Below the pieces are notes generated by a model. That model saw nothing but the letters and a program-made list of their open reading frames with translations, was not told the origin of the DNA and made no database searches. Positions 1 through 7,088 of a stretch of 8,119 nt of DNA are shown here, in pieces. The stretch is from an uncultured Porphyromonas sp. (lineage in GTDB: Bacteria > Bacteroidota > Bacteroidia > Bacteroidales > Porphyromonadaceae): positions 1 to 8,119 of the forward strand of contig CAMCJO010000090.1 of NCBI GenBank assembly GCA_945875135.1. The letters are read 5' to 3'. Each line of letters begins with the position of its first letter. Positions within the stretch are counted from its first letter, which is position 1. Both the position numbers and the translations under genes were made by a program.

Positions 1-58
1 CTGATCTCGCTTTTCACAACCTAATTCGGGAGGCTTTGTGATCTGTTACGATCATAAG

Positions 59-850
59 CTACGCGACTAAGTCTAACGAAAAGAGACGTATAGCGTTGCT
101 TGTCGTATGCTCTGCCAAGCTCTCTAGAGAGATGCCTAGTTGATCTGCGACATAGCTAGCTGTATGAACTAAATATGCTGGCTCATTGCGCTTCCCCCGC
201 TGGGGAATAGGGGCCAAATAGGGTGCGTCTGTCTCTAGAAGCATCTTGTCTAGAGGTATCTGAGACAGCAATTGAGCGGTGCGAGACCGCTTATAGGTTA
301 CATTGCCATTGATCCCTATCATCATCAGTGGCAAGTGATCCAATATGCGCTGCAGCTGTGTCTCCTCGCCTTCGAAGCAGTGAAAGACTCCTCGGAGCTG
401 CTCGGGAGCGAAGTGAGAGGTCAGGAGATCGATCGTCTCGTCCAGTGCTGATCGTACATGCAGTATCACCGGTAGGTCTAGCTCTGTAGCCCATCCAACC
501 TGCTCGATAAGAGCTCTCTGCTGCTCGTCGACGTAGGTACGATCCCAGTAGAAGTCTAGGCCGATCTCCCCTATCGCTACTATTGCCTCACTAGACTGAG
601 CTATGTATTGGCGTAGCTGACGTAGCTGCTCGGCGTAGTCTGCCTCCACCGAGGTGGGGTGCAGCCCTAGCGCCATCGCTGTACGATCAGGATAGGTGCG
701 GTGGGTCTCGACTAGTAGAGGGAGTGACGTGAGATCTACATTGGGCATAACCATATAGTCTACCCCCGCCTGACAAGCTGCCGAGATGACAGCCTCTCTA
801 TCTGCGTCATACTCGACACCATATATATGCGTGTGGGTATCTATCAGCAT
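59..850 (-). CDS. tatD: TatD-family metal-dependent hydrolase (DNase-like)
   Basis: The 263-residue product has the usual length of a TatD/YcfH protein, a cytoplasmic TIM-barrel hydrolase with two metal ions. Family members studied elsewhere act as 3'-5' DNases or in DNA repair; the physiological substrate here is unknown. The metal and catalytic signature is complete: DTHTH at residues 4-8 (H6, H8), GEIGLD at 94-99 (E95), H131 in ILHVR, H157 in FHCF, and D208 in LETDAPYL, followed by the family's RNEP at 221-224. The start is supported by AGGA on the minus strand seven bases before the ATG, and the barrel motif begins at residue 4, leaving no room for a later start. It lies 86 bases downstream of the polyprenyl synthase gene, with two perfect hairpins in the gap, so co-transcription is uncertain. 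The family assignment is secure; TatD versus YcfH subgroup is not resolved. Confidence 0.95.
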   Translation of the reverse strand: MLIDTHTHIYGVEYDADREAVISAACQAGVDYMVMPNVDLTSLPLLVETHRTYPDRTAMALGLHPTSVEADYAEQLRQLRQYIAQSSEAIVAIGEIGLDFYWDRTYVDEQQRALIEQVGWATELDLPVILHVRSALDETIDLLTSHFAPEQLRGVFHCFEGEETQLQRILDHLPLMMIGINGNVTYKRSRTAQLLSQIPLDKMLLETDAPYLAPIPQRGKRNEPAYLVHTASYVADQLGISLESLAEHTTSNAIRLFSLDLVA

Positions 851-878
851 ATCTCTGTCCTACCTCTTCGATCTAACC

Positions 879-897
879 AAAGGGAAGCTCTCCCTTT
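879..897 (-). terminator. Perfect hairpin before tatD, possible terminator or processing site
   Basis: AAAGGGA (879-885) and TCCCTTT (891-897) form a perfect 7-bp stem with a 5-base loop. It lies between the polyprenyl synthase and tatD genes, 29 bases upstream of the tatD ATG. On the minus strand the stem is followed only by GGTTAG, so there is no real U-tract. Intrinsic termination is possible but weakly supported; attenuation or RNA processing would fit equally well. Confidence 0.4.
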
Positions 898-911
898 CGC
901 TACAAAGTTGC

Positions 912-931
912 CAGTCCTTCGCTAAGGACTG
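912..931 (-). terminator. Perfect hairpin just after the polyprenyl synthase stop codon
   Basis: CAGTCCTT (912-919) and AAGGACTG (924-931) form a perfect 8-bp stem with loop CGCT. It starts five bases past the stop codon of the polyprenyl synthase gene on the minus strand, a typical terminator position. No T-run follows on that strand (GCAACTTTG comes next), so the call rests on position and stem quality only. Confidence 0.5.
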
Positions 932-936
932 CGCGT

Positions 937-1941
937 TTAAGTATTGCGCTCCGCTATTTTGGTTACAAAAGCGCGCAACTGCGTAGCCTCTCTACCACAA
1001 GCTGACTCCAAAGCCTTTAGCGCACTCTGCGCCTCTGCTAAGTAGTCTCGCACGAGTGCCTGCACTTGTGTAGCTACGTCCATCTCGTCATATAGAGCCT
1101 TGACTGCTGAGATCTTCTCTTCAGCCTGCTCGTTAGATCTACGCATCGCCTCTGTGAGTGCTTGTCGCTGAGCGGATGAAGCAGTAGCATAGGCGAGTGT
1201 ATGGAGAATAGTCTTTTTGCCCTCTAGGATATCCCCTCCGAGAGGCTTGCCAAAGGTCTCACTATCTCCGTATAGATCTAAGTAGTCATCTTGAAGCTGG
1301 AAGGCTAACCCGAGGTTCCACCCAAAAGCGTAAGAGGACTCGAGCTCTGCAGCACTCCCCTTGGAGAGGATAGCTCCAAAGCGCGTTGCCGTGGCTATCA
1401 AGATCGCTGTCTTGTAGCCGATCATCTCTAGGTATTGCTCCTTAGAGACATAGTCTAGCTGCTCATACTCCAGGTCTAGTTGCTGACCCTCCATGATGAG
1501 CGTAGCCATCTTATTGAAGTCTTGTATCAGATCAGGGAGCATCTCAGCAGAGACACCCTCTGTCAGCATCTGATAAGCTAGAATGAGCATAGCATCTCCC
1601 GAGAGGATAGCGGGTGTCAGTCCATACTTAGCATAGACCGAGGGCTTGCCGCGCCGTACGGAAGAATTGTCCATCACATCGTCATGTAGTAGCGTGAAGT
1701 TATGAAAGACCTCTAGAGCTACTATAGGCGATGCTGCCAAGGGTGCCTCGGGACGTAAGTACGCCTGCATCAAGAGAGCCAAGACAGGACGCACGCGCTT
1801 AGCACCCTCTTGCTCCAACGTGTATCGTATCGGAGCGTAAAGAGCTTGAGGAGTGCGCTTATCTAGCTTCAGACGCTGCAGTGTATCCTGCACTATCTGA
1901 CGATAAGCCCCTAGATCTTTGGCTTCTACTGTGTGAGACAT
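937..1941 (-). CDS. Polyprenyl (short-chain isoprenyl diphosphate) synthase
   Basis: This 334-residue trans-prenyltransferase condenses isopentenyl diphosphate with allylic diphosphates, in the cytoplasm, to make precursors of quinones and undecaprenyl carriers. The first aspartate-rich motif is HDDVMD at 86-91 (D87, D88, D91), followed by the RRGKP diphosphate-binding segment (R96, R97). The second is FQLQDDYLD at 214-222 (D218, D219, D222), followed by FGKPLGGDILEGKKT at 230-244. The upstream GAKRVRP (46-52) is the substrate-binding lysine-arginine segment. There is no two-residue insertion in the first motif, and F82 sits five residues before it. By the chain-length rules known for this family, that points to a C15-C20 product rather than a long-chain one, but this is a hand reading. 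AAGGA directly abuts the ATG, too close to act as a normal ribosome-binding site. The gene lies 172 bases downstream of tonB, with a potentially structured leader. Confidence 0.93.
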   Translation of the reverse strand: MSHTVEAKDLGAYRQIVQDTLQRLKLDKRTPQALYAPIRYTLEQEGAKRVRPVLALLMQAYLRPEAPLAASPIVALEVFHNFTLLHDDVMDNSSVRRGKPSVYAKYGLTPAILSGDAMLILAYQMLTEGVSAEMLPDLIQDFNKMATLIMEGQQLDLEYEQLDYVSKEQYLEMIGYKTAILIATATRFGAILSKGSAAELESSYAFGWNLGLAFQLQDDYLDLYGDSETFGKPLGGDILEGKKTILHTLAYATASSAQRQALTEAMRRSNEQAEEKISAVKALYDEMDVATQVQALVRDYLAEAQSALKALESACGREATQLRAFVTKIAERNT

Positions 1942-1989
1942 TCCTTGGTTAGTATGAGGTGTAGAGACTTCCTGTGATACGGAGCTAAG

Positions 1990-2068
1990 GGGTGATATAA
2001 CCGTCTACCTACTAGAGCTACTTGGTAGCAGGTTGGGTCAACAACGTAGGGAGACACCTATATCATCC
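1990..2068 (-). other. Candidate structured leader upstream of polyprenyl synthase
   Basis: On the minus strand, GGATGATATA (2068-2059) can pair with TATATCACCC (1999-1990) at 9 of 10 positions. Enclosed between them are two small hairpins: GTTG/CAAC with a 3-base loop (2032-2042) and CTACC/GGTAG (2005-2028). The arrangement resembles a three-way junction ending 48 bases before the start codon. No known riboswitch consensus is recognisable, and the long-range arm could have arisen by chance. Confidence 0.3.
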
Positions 2069-2091
2069 GATAGCGCGTTGTGTTATTACAG

Positions 2092-2109
2092 AAAGGGCTT
2101 CACGCCTTT
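2092..2109 (-). terminator. Weak hairpin after tonB
   Basis: On the minus strand AAAGG and CCTTT form a 5-bp stem, extendable by one C-G pair with a bulge, starting four bases after the tonB TAA. Only three T bases close the stem and the sequence then reads CTGTAATAAC. The position suits a terminator for tonB, but the stem is short. Confidence 0.35.
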
Positions 2110-2113
2110 TGCA

Positions 2114-2818
2114 TTAGCCTAGCACGAAGGCAACAGGCAGTGTAAAGTAAGAGCGTACAGGCTTACCACGTTGCTTACCTGGCGTCCACTTAGGCATAGA
2201 CTTAAGCACACGGATAGCCTCTTTGTCTAGTGCGGGGTCTACCTTGCGTGCTACAATCACATCTCCGATAGATCCGTCCTTCTCCACGACGAAGCGGAGC
2301 ACGACCTTACCCTGGATGTTGTTGTCTAGAGCGCTCTGTGGGTACTCGATATGATTAGCGATCCACTTAAGCATTGAGGGTATATCACCCATGGGGGGTA
2401 CTGCCGGGTTCTCGACGATCTCGAAGATCTGATCCTCAGGCTCCTCGACTGTCTGTACAGGCTGTACGATAACGGGTGGCGGTGGTAGCTCACGATCCTG
2501 GTCTACAGAGACAATTGAAATCTTAGCAACCTCCTTGCTATCGTCCACTACCTTAAACTCCTCAGGTAGTGCTACCTCTACGACCTCCTGTGGAGCCTCT
2601 GGTTCGGGCTCGGGCTGCTCTTCTTGCTGCTCGTTGATGATGAGCGCATCCTCCATGTCGGCGATATTGAGCGAGGTCATCTCGTCTGCACTATCGTCCT
2701 TTGTAGAGGTCCACTCTAGAGCGGTATAAAGGATACCTAGAGCTAAGACCAATCCCATAGCCAACGATAAGGGTGTCGTCCTTCTTAGGTCTGCGTGGGG
2801 TGATTTCTTGATTTCCAT
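2114..2818 (-). CDS. tonB: Energy transducer TonB
   Basis: This 234-residue protein should link the proton-motive force at the inner membrane (through ExbB/ExbD, not seen here) to TonB-dependent receptors in the outer membrane, for uptake of haem, iron complexes, vitamins or glycans. The order of parts is standard: a short basic cytoplasmic N-terminus (IKK at 3-5, RR at 12-13), one membrane anchor at about 16-34, an acidic proline-containing periplasmic linker (EPEPEAP within 66-77, LPPPP at 111-115), and a C-terminal TonB domain from about 145. That domain carries the typical YPQSA (159-163), GKVVLRFVVEKDGSI (170-184) and MPKWTPGKQRGKPV (208-221). The linker is more glutamate- than lysine-rich. 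No strong Shine-Dalgarno precedes the ATG, as is common in this phylum. A -7-type promoter lies about 80 bases upstream, so the gene is probably transcribed on its own. Bacteroidetes usually carry several TonB paralogues, so its partners cannot be named. Confidence 0.93.
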   Translation of the reverse strand: MEIKKSPHADLRRTTPLSLAMGLVLALGILYTALEWTSTKDDSADEMTSLNIADMEDALIINEQQEEQPEPEPEAPQEVVEVALPEEFKVVDDSKEVAKISIVSVDQDRELPPPPVIVQPVQTVEEPEDQIFEIVENPAVPPMGDIPSMLKWIANHIEYPQSALDNNIQGKVVLRFVVEKDGSIGDVIVARKVDPALDKEAIRVLKSMPKWTPGKQRGKPVRSYFTLPVAFVLG

Positions 2819-2897
2819 ATAGCGAGTTATCTTATTTCTTCGGTAGAGTGGTAGTTCTTTTGGAGTGTGCTATCACGTATAGCTAGCTCTCTCGGCA

Positions 2898-2905
2898 CAA
2901 ATGTA
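2898..2905 (-). promoter_or_regulatory. Bacteroidetes-type -7 promoter element for tonB
   Basis: The minus strand reads TACATTTG inside TTCGTACATTTGTGCC, an exact match to the Bacteroidetes -7 consensus TAnnTTTG. It lies about 80 bases before the tonB start and would give a leader of roughly 70 bases. I see no TTTG -33 element at the usual 19-21 base spacing, so the call rests on the -7 box and its position. Confidence 0.6.
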
Positions 2906-3000
2906 CGAAGATTTTTGCGAGTAGCCTACATCACCCAGTTAAGTCTGCCCTAAAAGGAGCAATGCCACACGCCAAAAGAACCCCCTCCCCGACGGATAAG

Positions 3001-4410
3001 TTACTTCTTAATGTTCGGCAACTCAAGGCCGTAGCCCTTCTTCTTGTCAGCTGCCTTAAGGAGTATAGCCGTGATGAGAGCTACAACACCAAATGCGGTA
3101 AAGACAAGCATAGCCTGGAAGTAGTCCTTAGGCTGTCCTGGAGCTACGTTCTGGTTGTTTGCATCGAGGATGGCACCAATGAGCATAGGCACAGACATGA
3201 GACCGATGTTCTGAATCCAGAAGATAGCTGAGTAAGCAGAGCCTAGCACCTTACCTGGGATGATCTTAGGTACAGAGGGCCATAGAGCTGCAGGAACCAG
3301 CGAGAAGGAGATACCTAGTACTACGATTGCTACGATAGCGATGGTAGCTGCGAGTCCGTGAGAGACTGTGCTGAAGGGGAAGAAAGCAAACGTACCATGG
3401 CAGACAATCATCAGGATAGCTCCGATTATCAGCATCGTCGCACCCTTACCACGAGCATCTAGATAGAAGCCCAAGATTGGGGTTATAACCATAGCTCCTA
3501 CGGGGAAGAGACTAAAGATCTTAGCGGCTATATCTGACTCAAAGCCCACGTTGCTCACAAGCATCTCAGTAGCAAACTTCTGGAAGGGGAAGATAGCTGA
3601 GTAGTAGAGCACGCAGAGGATCGCAACGATCCAAAACATCGAGTTGCCAAAGACATGTCCGAGGTCTCTAAACTTAAAGGGCTCTTCCTCTTCTTGTGCT
3701 ACAGCTGCATGTGCTGCTTCTAGCTGCTGATCGAGCTTCTTATCCATAAAGAAGTAGACCACATAAAGAAGTAGAGCTACGACAAGGAGACAAGTACCAA
3801 AGAAGACGGAAGCACGTACAGTACCATACTGCTCAGCGATCATCGGGGAGAGCCAAAAAACAGCAAAGACACCCAGACGAGCCACAGCCATCTCGATACC
3901 CATAGCTAGAGCCATCTCCTTGCCCTCAAACCACTTGACGATGGATCGAGAGACCGTCACACCGCCCATCTCTGTACCGCATCCGAAGAGTGCAAAACCG
4001 ACACAAGCTAGCTTTGCAGAGGCTGGCATAGCGGGCCAGAAGCTGTTGAAGAAGTCATACCCGAAGCCCCCTGCGTTAAATGCGGGACTCAGTGCGTACA
4101 GCTTGATCAAAGCACCGATCACCATCAGAGAGCCTGATAGGAGGAAGGTAAAGCGCACCCCCATCTTGTCTAGGATGATACCTGCGAAGATGAGGAAGAA
4201 GAAGAATACATTGATAAAGAACTCACTACCTCCATAGGTCCCGAAGACGGTAGAGCTCCAGTTAAGCTCTGACTCAACCATCGTCTTGATAGGTGAGAGG
4301 ATGTCTACAAACATGTAGGCAAAGAACATCGTGAGCGCGACTAGTGCCAGTGCTAGCCATCTCATCCCTGCGTTGTCTCGCAGGGTCTTTAGTTGTGTAG
4401 ATTCAGTCAT
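3001..4410 (-). CDS. Major facilitator superfamily transporter, substrate unknown
   Basis: This 469-residue inner-membrane protein has about twelve predicted transmembrane helices by eye: roughly 17-36, 58-80, 86-104, 134-150, 165-185, 198-221, 258-276, 296-316, 325-346, 355-375, 391-413 and 431-452. A charged cytoplasmic loop (223-250, with EEEE at 240-243) separates the two six-helix halves. MFS motif A between helices 2 and 3 reads GIILDKMGVRFT (77-88; D81, R86), and its counterpart in the second half is GFYLDARGKG (314-323). The N-terminal wording, with DILSP after helix 1, faintly recalls the MFSD1-like branch, which includes a eukaryotic dipeptide transporter; I hold this loosely. The neighbours do not reveal the cargo. 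The gene is 58 bases downstream of folC with a hairpin between them. No Shine-Dalgarno or TAnnTTTG box is visible before its ATG. The next in-frame Met (M16) directly precedes helix 1, so the start could be there, but M1 gives a normal N-terminus. Confidence 0.9.
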   Translation of the reverse strand: MTESTQLKTLRDNAGMRWLALALVALTMFFAYMFVDILSPIKTMVESELNWSSTVFGTYGGSEFFINVFFFFLIFAGIILDKMGVRFTFLLSGSLMVIGALIKLYALSPAFNAGGFGYDFFNSFWPAMPASAKLACVGFALFGCGTEMGGVTVSRSIVKWFEGKEMALAMGIEMAVARLGVFAVFWLSPMIAEQYGTVRASVFFGTCLLVVALLLYVVYFFMDKKLDQQLEAAHAAVAQEEEEPFKFRDLGHVFGNSMFWIVAILCVLYYSAIFPFQKFATEMLVSNVGFESDIAAKIFSLFPVGAMVITPILGFYLDARGKGATMLIIGAILMIVCHGTFAFFPFSTVSHGLAATIAIVAIVVLGISFSLVPAALWPSVPKIIPGKVLGSAYSAIFWIQNIGLMSVPMLIGAILDANNQNVAPGQPKDYFQAMLVFTAFGVVALITAILLKAADKKKGYGLELPNIKK

Positions 4411-4454
4411 TACGTTATGTAGTATGTTTAGTTTGTTGATGCGTAGTTATAGGT

Positions 4455-4490
4455 AGAGCGTCTAGCCCTCATTGATGGGATGGACGCTCT
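4455..4490 (+). terminator. Strong intrinsic terminator read on the plus strand, overlapping folC 3' end
   Basis: AGAGCGTC (4455-4462) and GACGCTCT (4483-4490) form a perfect 8-bp stem, with an inner CCC/GGG pairing in the 20-base loop, followed on the plus strand by TTTTTG. That is a textbook Rho-independent terminator for rightward transcription, yet every gene here runs leftward. On the minus strand the same hairpin contains the folC stop codon in its apical part and is preceded by AAAAA but followed by ACCTATAAC, so it lacks a U-tract for folC mRNA. It may still end or stabilise the fur-purA-folC transcript. Confidence 0.6.
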
Positions 4491-5788
4491 TTTTGTATCG
4501 TGGGATAGCTCTTGAGTAGCTCGGCAACGATGAAGTTGCTACCACCGACGAAGATCAAGTCGCCTGCATTAGCAAGTGCCACGACCTCTCGCAGAGCCTC
4601 CTCTACCGAGGGATAAGCTCTACCCCTGAGGCCGATAGCCTCAGCACGTTGCTGCAGCTCCTCGGCGGGTAGCGTACGCTGTGACGCTGTCGTACAGAAG
4701 TAGTAGCGAGCTGACGAAGGCAAGAGAGCCAAGTTGGTATCTATATCCTTGTCGGCACTCATACCTACTATTATATATAGGTGATCATAGGACTCCTCTT
4801 CGAGTTGGTGCGCTACGACAGCTATACCTGCGGGGTTGTGCGCTGTATCGCAGACGATGCGCGGATCTGTCGAGATCGTCTCCCAGCGACCACGCAGTCC
4901 CGAGAGCTTGTACAGCTCAGCAAAGCCTCGCGCCACCTCCTCATGAGTGAGTGGTGTGTCGAGCACTTTGTCGTTTAGGATGCGTAGTGCGGTTAGGACG
5001 GTATGCACATTTTCCAACTGCGCATCGCCCGAGAGCGGTGTCTCTAGGAGTCCATAGTCGACGGTGTCTAGCCGCATACCTGGGTGCAGCTCATCGTATT
5101 GCTTGATCGTGTGCTCGTCCTCGCAGAAGGTGATCGGCGCATGTCGCTCATCAGCTACCCGCTCAAAGAGCTCACGCACAGAGCCTCCCGCATTGCCAAT
5201 GACAGCCTGGACGCCCTCCTTGATGATGCCCGCCTTCTCGCTGGCAATCGCCTCGAGCGTATTGCCGAGATATTGCGTATGATCCAGACTAATGTTGGTT
5301 ATGATCGAGAGCTTAGGCTGTATCACATTGGTACTGTCTAGCCGTCCTCCTAGCCCTACCTCGATGACAGCGTAGTCCACCTCATGGGTGTGGAAATGCT
5401 CAAACGCCATCAAGGTCGTGTACTCAAAGAATGAGGGACCGACAGACTCAATCAGCGGACGGGTCCGCTCGACAAAGGAGACCACCTCCTCCTCGGAGAT
5501 CATCTCGCCATTGATCCGTATGCGCTCCCGAAAGTCCACTAGGTGTGGCGAGGTAAAGAGCCCCACCTTATAGCCTGCAGCTGTCAGCACGGAGGCTATG
5601 AGCGAGGTGGTCGATCCCTTACCATTGGTACCACCCACATGGATAGTGCGAATGTATCGCTGTGGATTGCCTATCGCCTCGCACATCTGCTGCATGCGCT
5701 CTAGGCCAGGCTTATAGGCGTCGCCCCCTTGGTTTTGGTAGCAAGGGGTCGCTTTGTAGAGATAGTCTACCGTTTCTTTATAGTTCAT
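4469..5788 (-). CDS. folC: Bifunctional folylpolyglutamate synthase / dihydrofolate synthase
   Basis: This 439-residue cytoplasmic Mur-ligase-type enzyme adds glutamate to dihydropteroate and to reduced folates using ATP, which retains folates in the cell and makes them better cofactors for purine, thymidylate and methionine synthesis. The ATP-binding loop is HVGGTNGKGST at 50-60 (K57). It is followed by TSPHL (79-83) with FRERIRING, EVGLGGRLDSTN (143-154), and SLDHTQYLGNTLEAIASEKAGIIK (167-190), where K185 corresponds to the carbamylated lysine. LRGRWE (298-303) and CDTAHNPAG (313-321; D314, H317) mark the C-terminal domain. Length and motifs match an intact FolC. The ATG lies inside the 3' end of purA with an 11-base overlap, so translation is probably coupled. 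Whether both activities are present cannot be decided from the motifs alone. Confidence 0.96.
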   Translation of the reverse strand: MNYKETVDYLYKATPCYQNQGGDAYKPGLERMQQMCEAIGNPQRYIRTIHVGGTNGKGSTTSLIASVLTAAGYKVGLFTSPHLVDFRERIRINGEMISEEEVVSFVERTRPLIESVGPSFFEYTTLMAFEHFHTHEVDYAVIEVGLGGRLDSTNVIQPKLSIITNISLDHTQYLGNTLEAIASEKAGIIKEGVQAVIGNAGGSVRELFERVADERHAPITFCEDEHTIKQYDELHPGMRLDTVDYGLLETPLSGDAQLENVHTVLTALRILNDKVLDTPLTHEEVARGFAELYKLSGLRGRWETISTDPRIVCDTAHNPAGIAVVAHQLEEESYDHLYIIVGMSADKDIDTNLALLPSSARYYFCTTASQRTLPAEELQQRAEAIGLRGRAYPSVEEALREVVALANAGDLIFVGGSNFIVAELLKSYPTIQKERPSHQ

Positions 5789-7067
5789 TGTTGAGCTTGC
5801 GCATGATGGTCTGTGAGCGGTCAGGCCCTACAGATATGATCGAGATAGGTACTCGTAGTTGCGCCTCTAGGAAGGCCACATAGTGACGGAAAGCGTCTGG
5901 TAGCTCTTGCTCCGAGCGGCAGCCGTCTAGTGGCGTCTGCCAGCCTGGTAGCTCCTGGTAGATAGGCTCTATGTTCGCCTCGAGTGAGTACGGCATGTTC
6001 TTGTACTCCTTATCTCCTATGCGGTAGGCGACACAAGCCTTGATCGTCGGGAGCGTATCTAGCACATCACTCTTCATCATGATCAGATGCGTCACACCGC
6101 TGAGCATGATCGTGTAGCGCAGCGCTACAAGGTCTATCCAGCCACAGCGACGAGGACGACCCGTCACCGCGCCAAACTCATGTCCACGATCTGCCATCAG
6201 GTGCCCCACCTCATCTTGTAGCTCTGTGGGGAAAGGTCCTGACCCGACACGTGTACAGTATGCCTTGAAGATACCGTAGACGCGACCTATCGCCTTGGGC
6301 GAGATGCCGAGACCGATACAGCAGCCAGCACTTACCGTGTTACTACTGGTCACAAAGGGGTAAGTACCAAAGTCCACATCCAGTAGCGAGCCCTGCGCAC
6401 CCTCAGCAAGGACGTTCAGCCCCTCCTCGAGTGCTTCGTTGATGAGGATCTCACTATCTACAAACTGGTAGCCCTTGAGGTACTCAATGGCTTGGTAAAA
6501 AGCCTCCTCCATCTCAGACAGCTTGGATAGGTCAGCACCCATCTTCTGCAATAGATCCACGTGACGATCCCGCACAGCTTTGTAGCGGGTCTCAAAGTCT
6601 CGCTCTATGTCACCGATGCGTAGGCCCGTGCGAGCCACCTTGTCGGTATAGCAGGGCCCTATGCCCTTGCCTGTGGTACCAATCTTAGCAGCACCCTTAG
6701 AGAGTTCCTGAGCAGCATCTAGCAGACGATGCGTCGGGAGGATCAGGTGTGCCTTGCGGGATATGACTAGTCGCTTCTTAATGTCGTGGCCACTCTGAGC
6801 CAGCTGCTCAGCCTCCTCACGTAGTAGGACGGGGTCGAGTACGACACCATTGCCGATCATGTTAAGCTTGTTGCCCTGGAAGATACCTGAGGGGATCGAA
6901 CGCAATACGTAGCGCTGTCCCTCAAACTCCAGTGTATGCCCCGCATTAGGACCTCCTTGAAAGCGTGCTACCATCTGATAGCCTGGGGTTAGGACGTCAA
7001 CGACCTTGCCTTTGCCCTCATCGCCCCATTGTAGTCCGAGTAGGACGTCTACCTTTTTCTTGTTCAT
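5778..7067 (-). CDS. purA: Adenylosuccinate synthetase
   Basis: This 429-residue cytoplasmic enzyme joins IMP and aspartate with GTP to form adenylosuccinate, the first committed step from IMP to AMP. Family signatures run in order: GLQWGDEGKGK at 11-21 (catalytic D16), GGPNAGHT at 38-45 (catalytic H44), IPSGIF (58-63), the IMP-binding GTTGKGIGP (130-138), GAQGSLLDVDFGTYPFVTSSNT (223-244), the aspartate/GTP loop VTGRPRRCGW (301-310), MKSDVLD (331-337) and GPDRSQTI (414-421) near the C-terminus. Nothing essential is missing. The start is fixed by the first motif beginning 10 residues in; the bases before the ATG are A/T-rich without a Shine-Dalgarno. It is 21 bases downstream of the Fur-like gene and overlaps folC by 11 bases, so it sits in the middle of a probable three-gene operon. 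Confidence 0.98.
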   Translation of the reverse strand: MNKKKVDVLLGLQWGDEGKGKVVDVLTPGYQMVARFQGGPNAGHTLEFEGQRYVLRSIPSGIFQGNKLNMIGNGVVLDPVLLREEAEQLAQSGHDIKKRLVISRKAHLILPTHRLLDAAQELSKGAAKIGTTGKGIGPCYTDKVARTGLRIGDIERDFETRYKAVRDRHVDLLQKMGADLSKLSEMEEAFYQAIEYLKGYQFVDSEILINEALEEGLNVLAEGAQGSLLDVDFGTYPFVTSSNTVSAGCCIGLGISPKAIGRVYGIFKAYCTRVGSGPFPTELQDEVGHLMADRGHEFGAVTGRPRRCGWIDLVALRYTIMLSGVTHLIMMKSDVLDTLPTIKACVAYRIGDKEYKNMPYSLEANIEPIYQELPGWQTPLDGCRSEQELPDAFRHYVAFLEAQLRVPISIISVGPDRSQTIMRKLNNEL

Positions 7068-7088
7068 GTCTTAATATATCTCTATCGA

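Noticed and set aside
1..58. Possible gene start or terminator left of tatD
   Set aside because: Too little sequence is visible; no stem with a T-run and no readable motif was found.
1990..2068. Considered as a tRNA because of its size and cloverleaf-like pairing
   Set aside because: There is no T-loop GGTTC/GANTC signature, no proper anticodon stem and no matching acceptor end.
2819..3000. Searched for a terminator behind the MFS gene in the 182-base gap before tonB
   Set aside because: Only a 4-bp GGAG/CTCC pairing before TTTT with a loop above 20 bases was found, too weak to call.
2962..3231. An 89-codon plus-strand frame over the end of the MFS gene, and similar plus-strand frames across other genes
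   Set aside because: They are antisense to well-supported genes, show no family motifs, and lack promoters or ribosome-binding sites.
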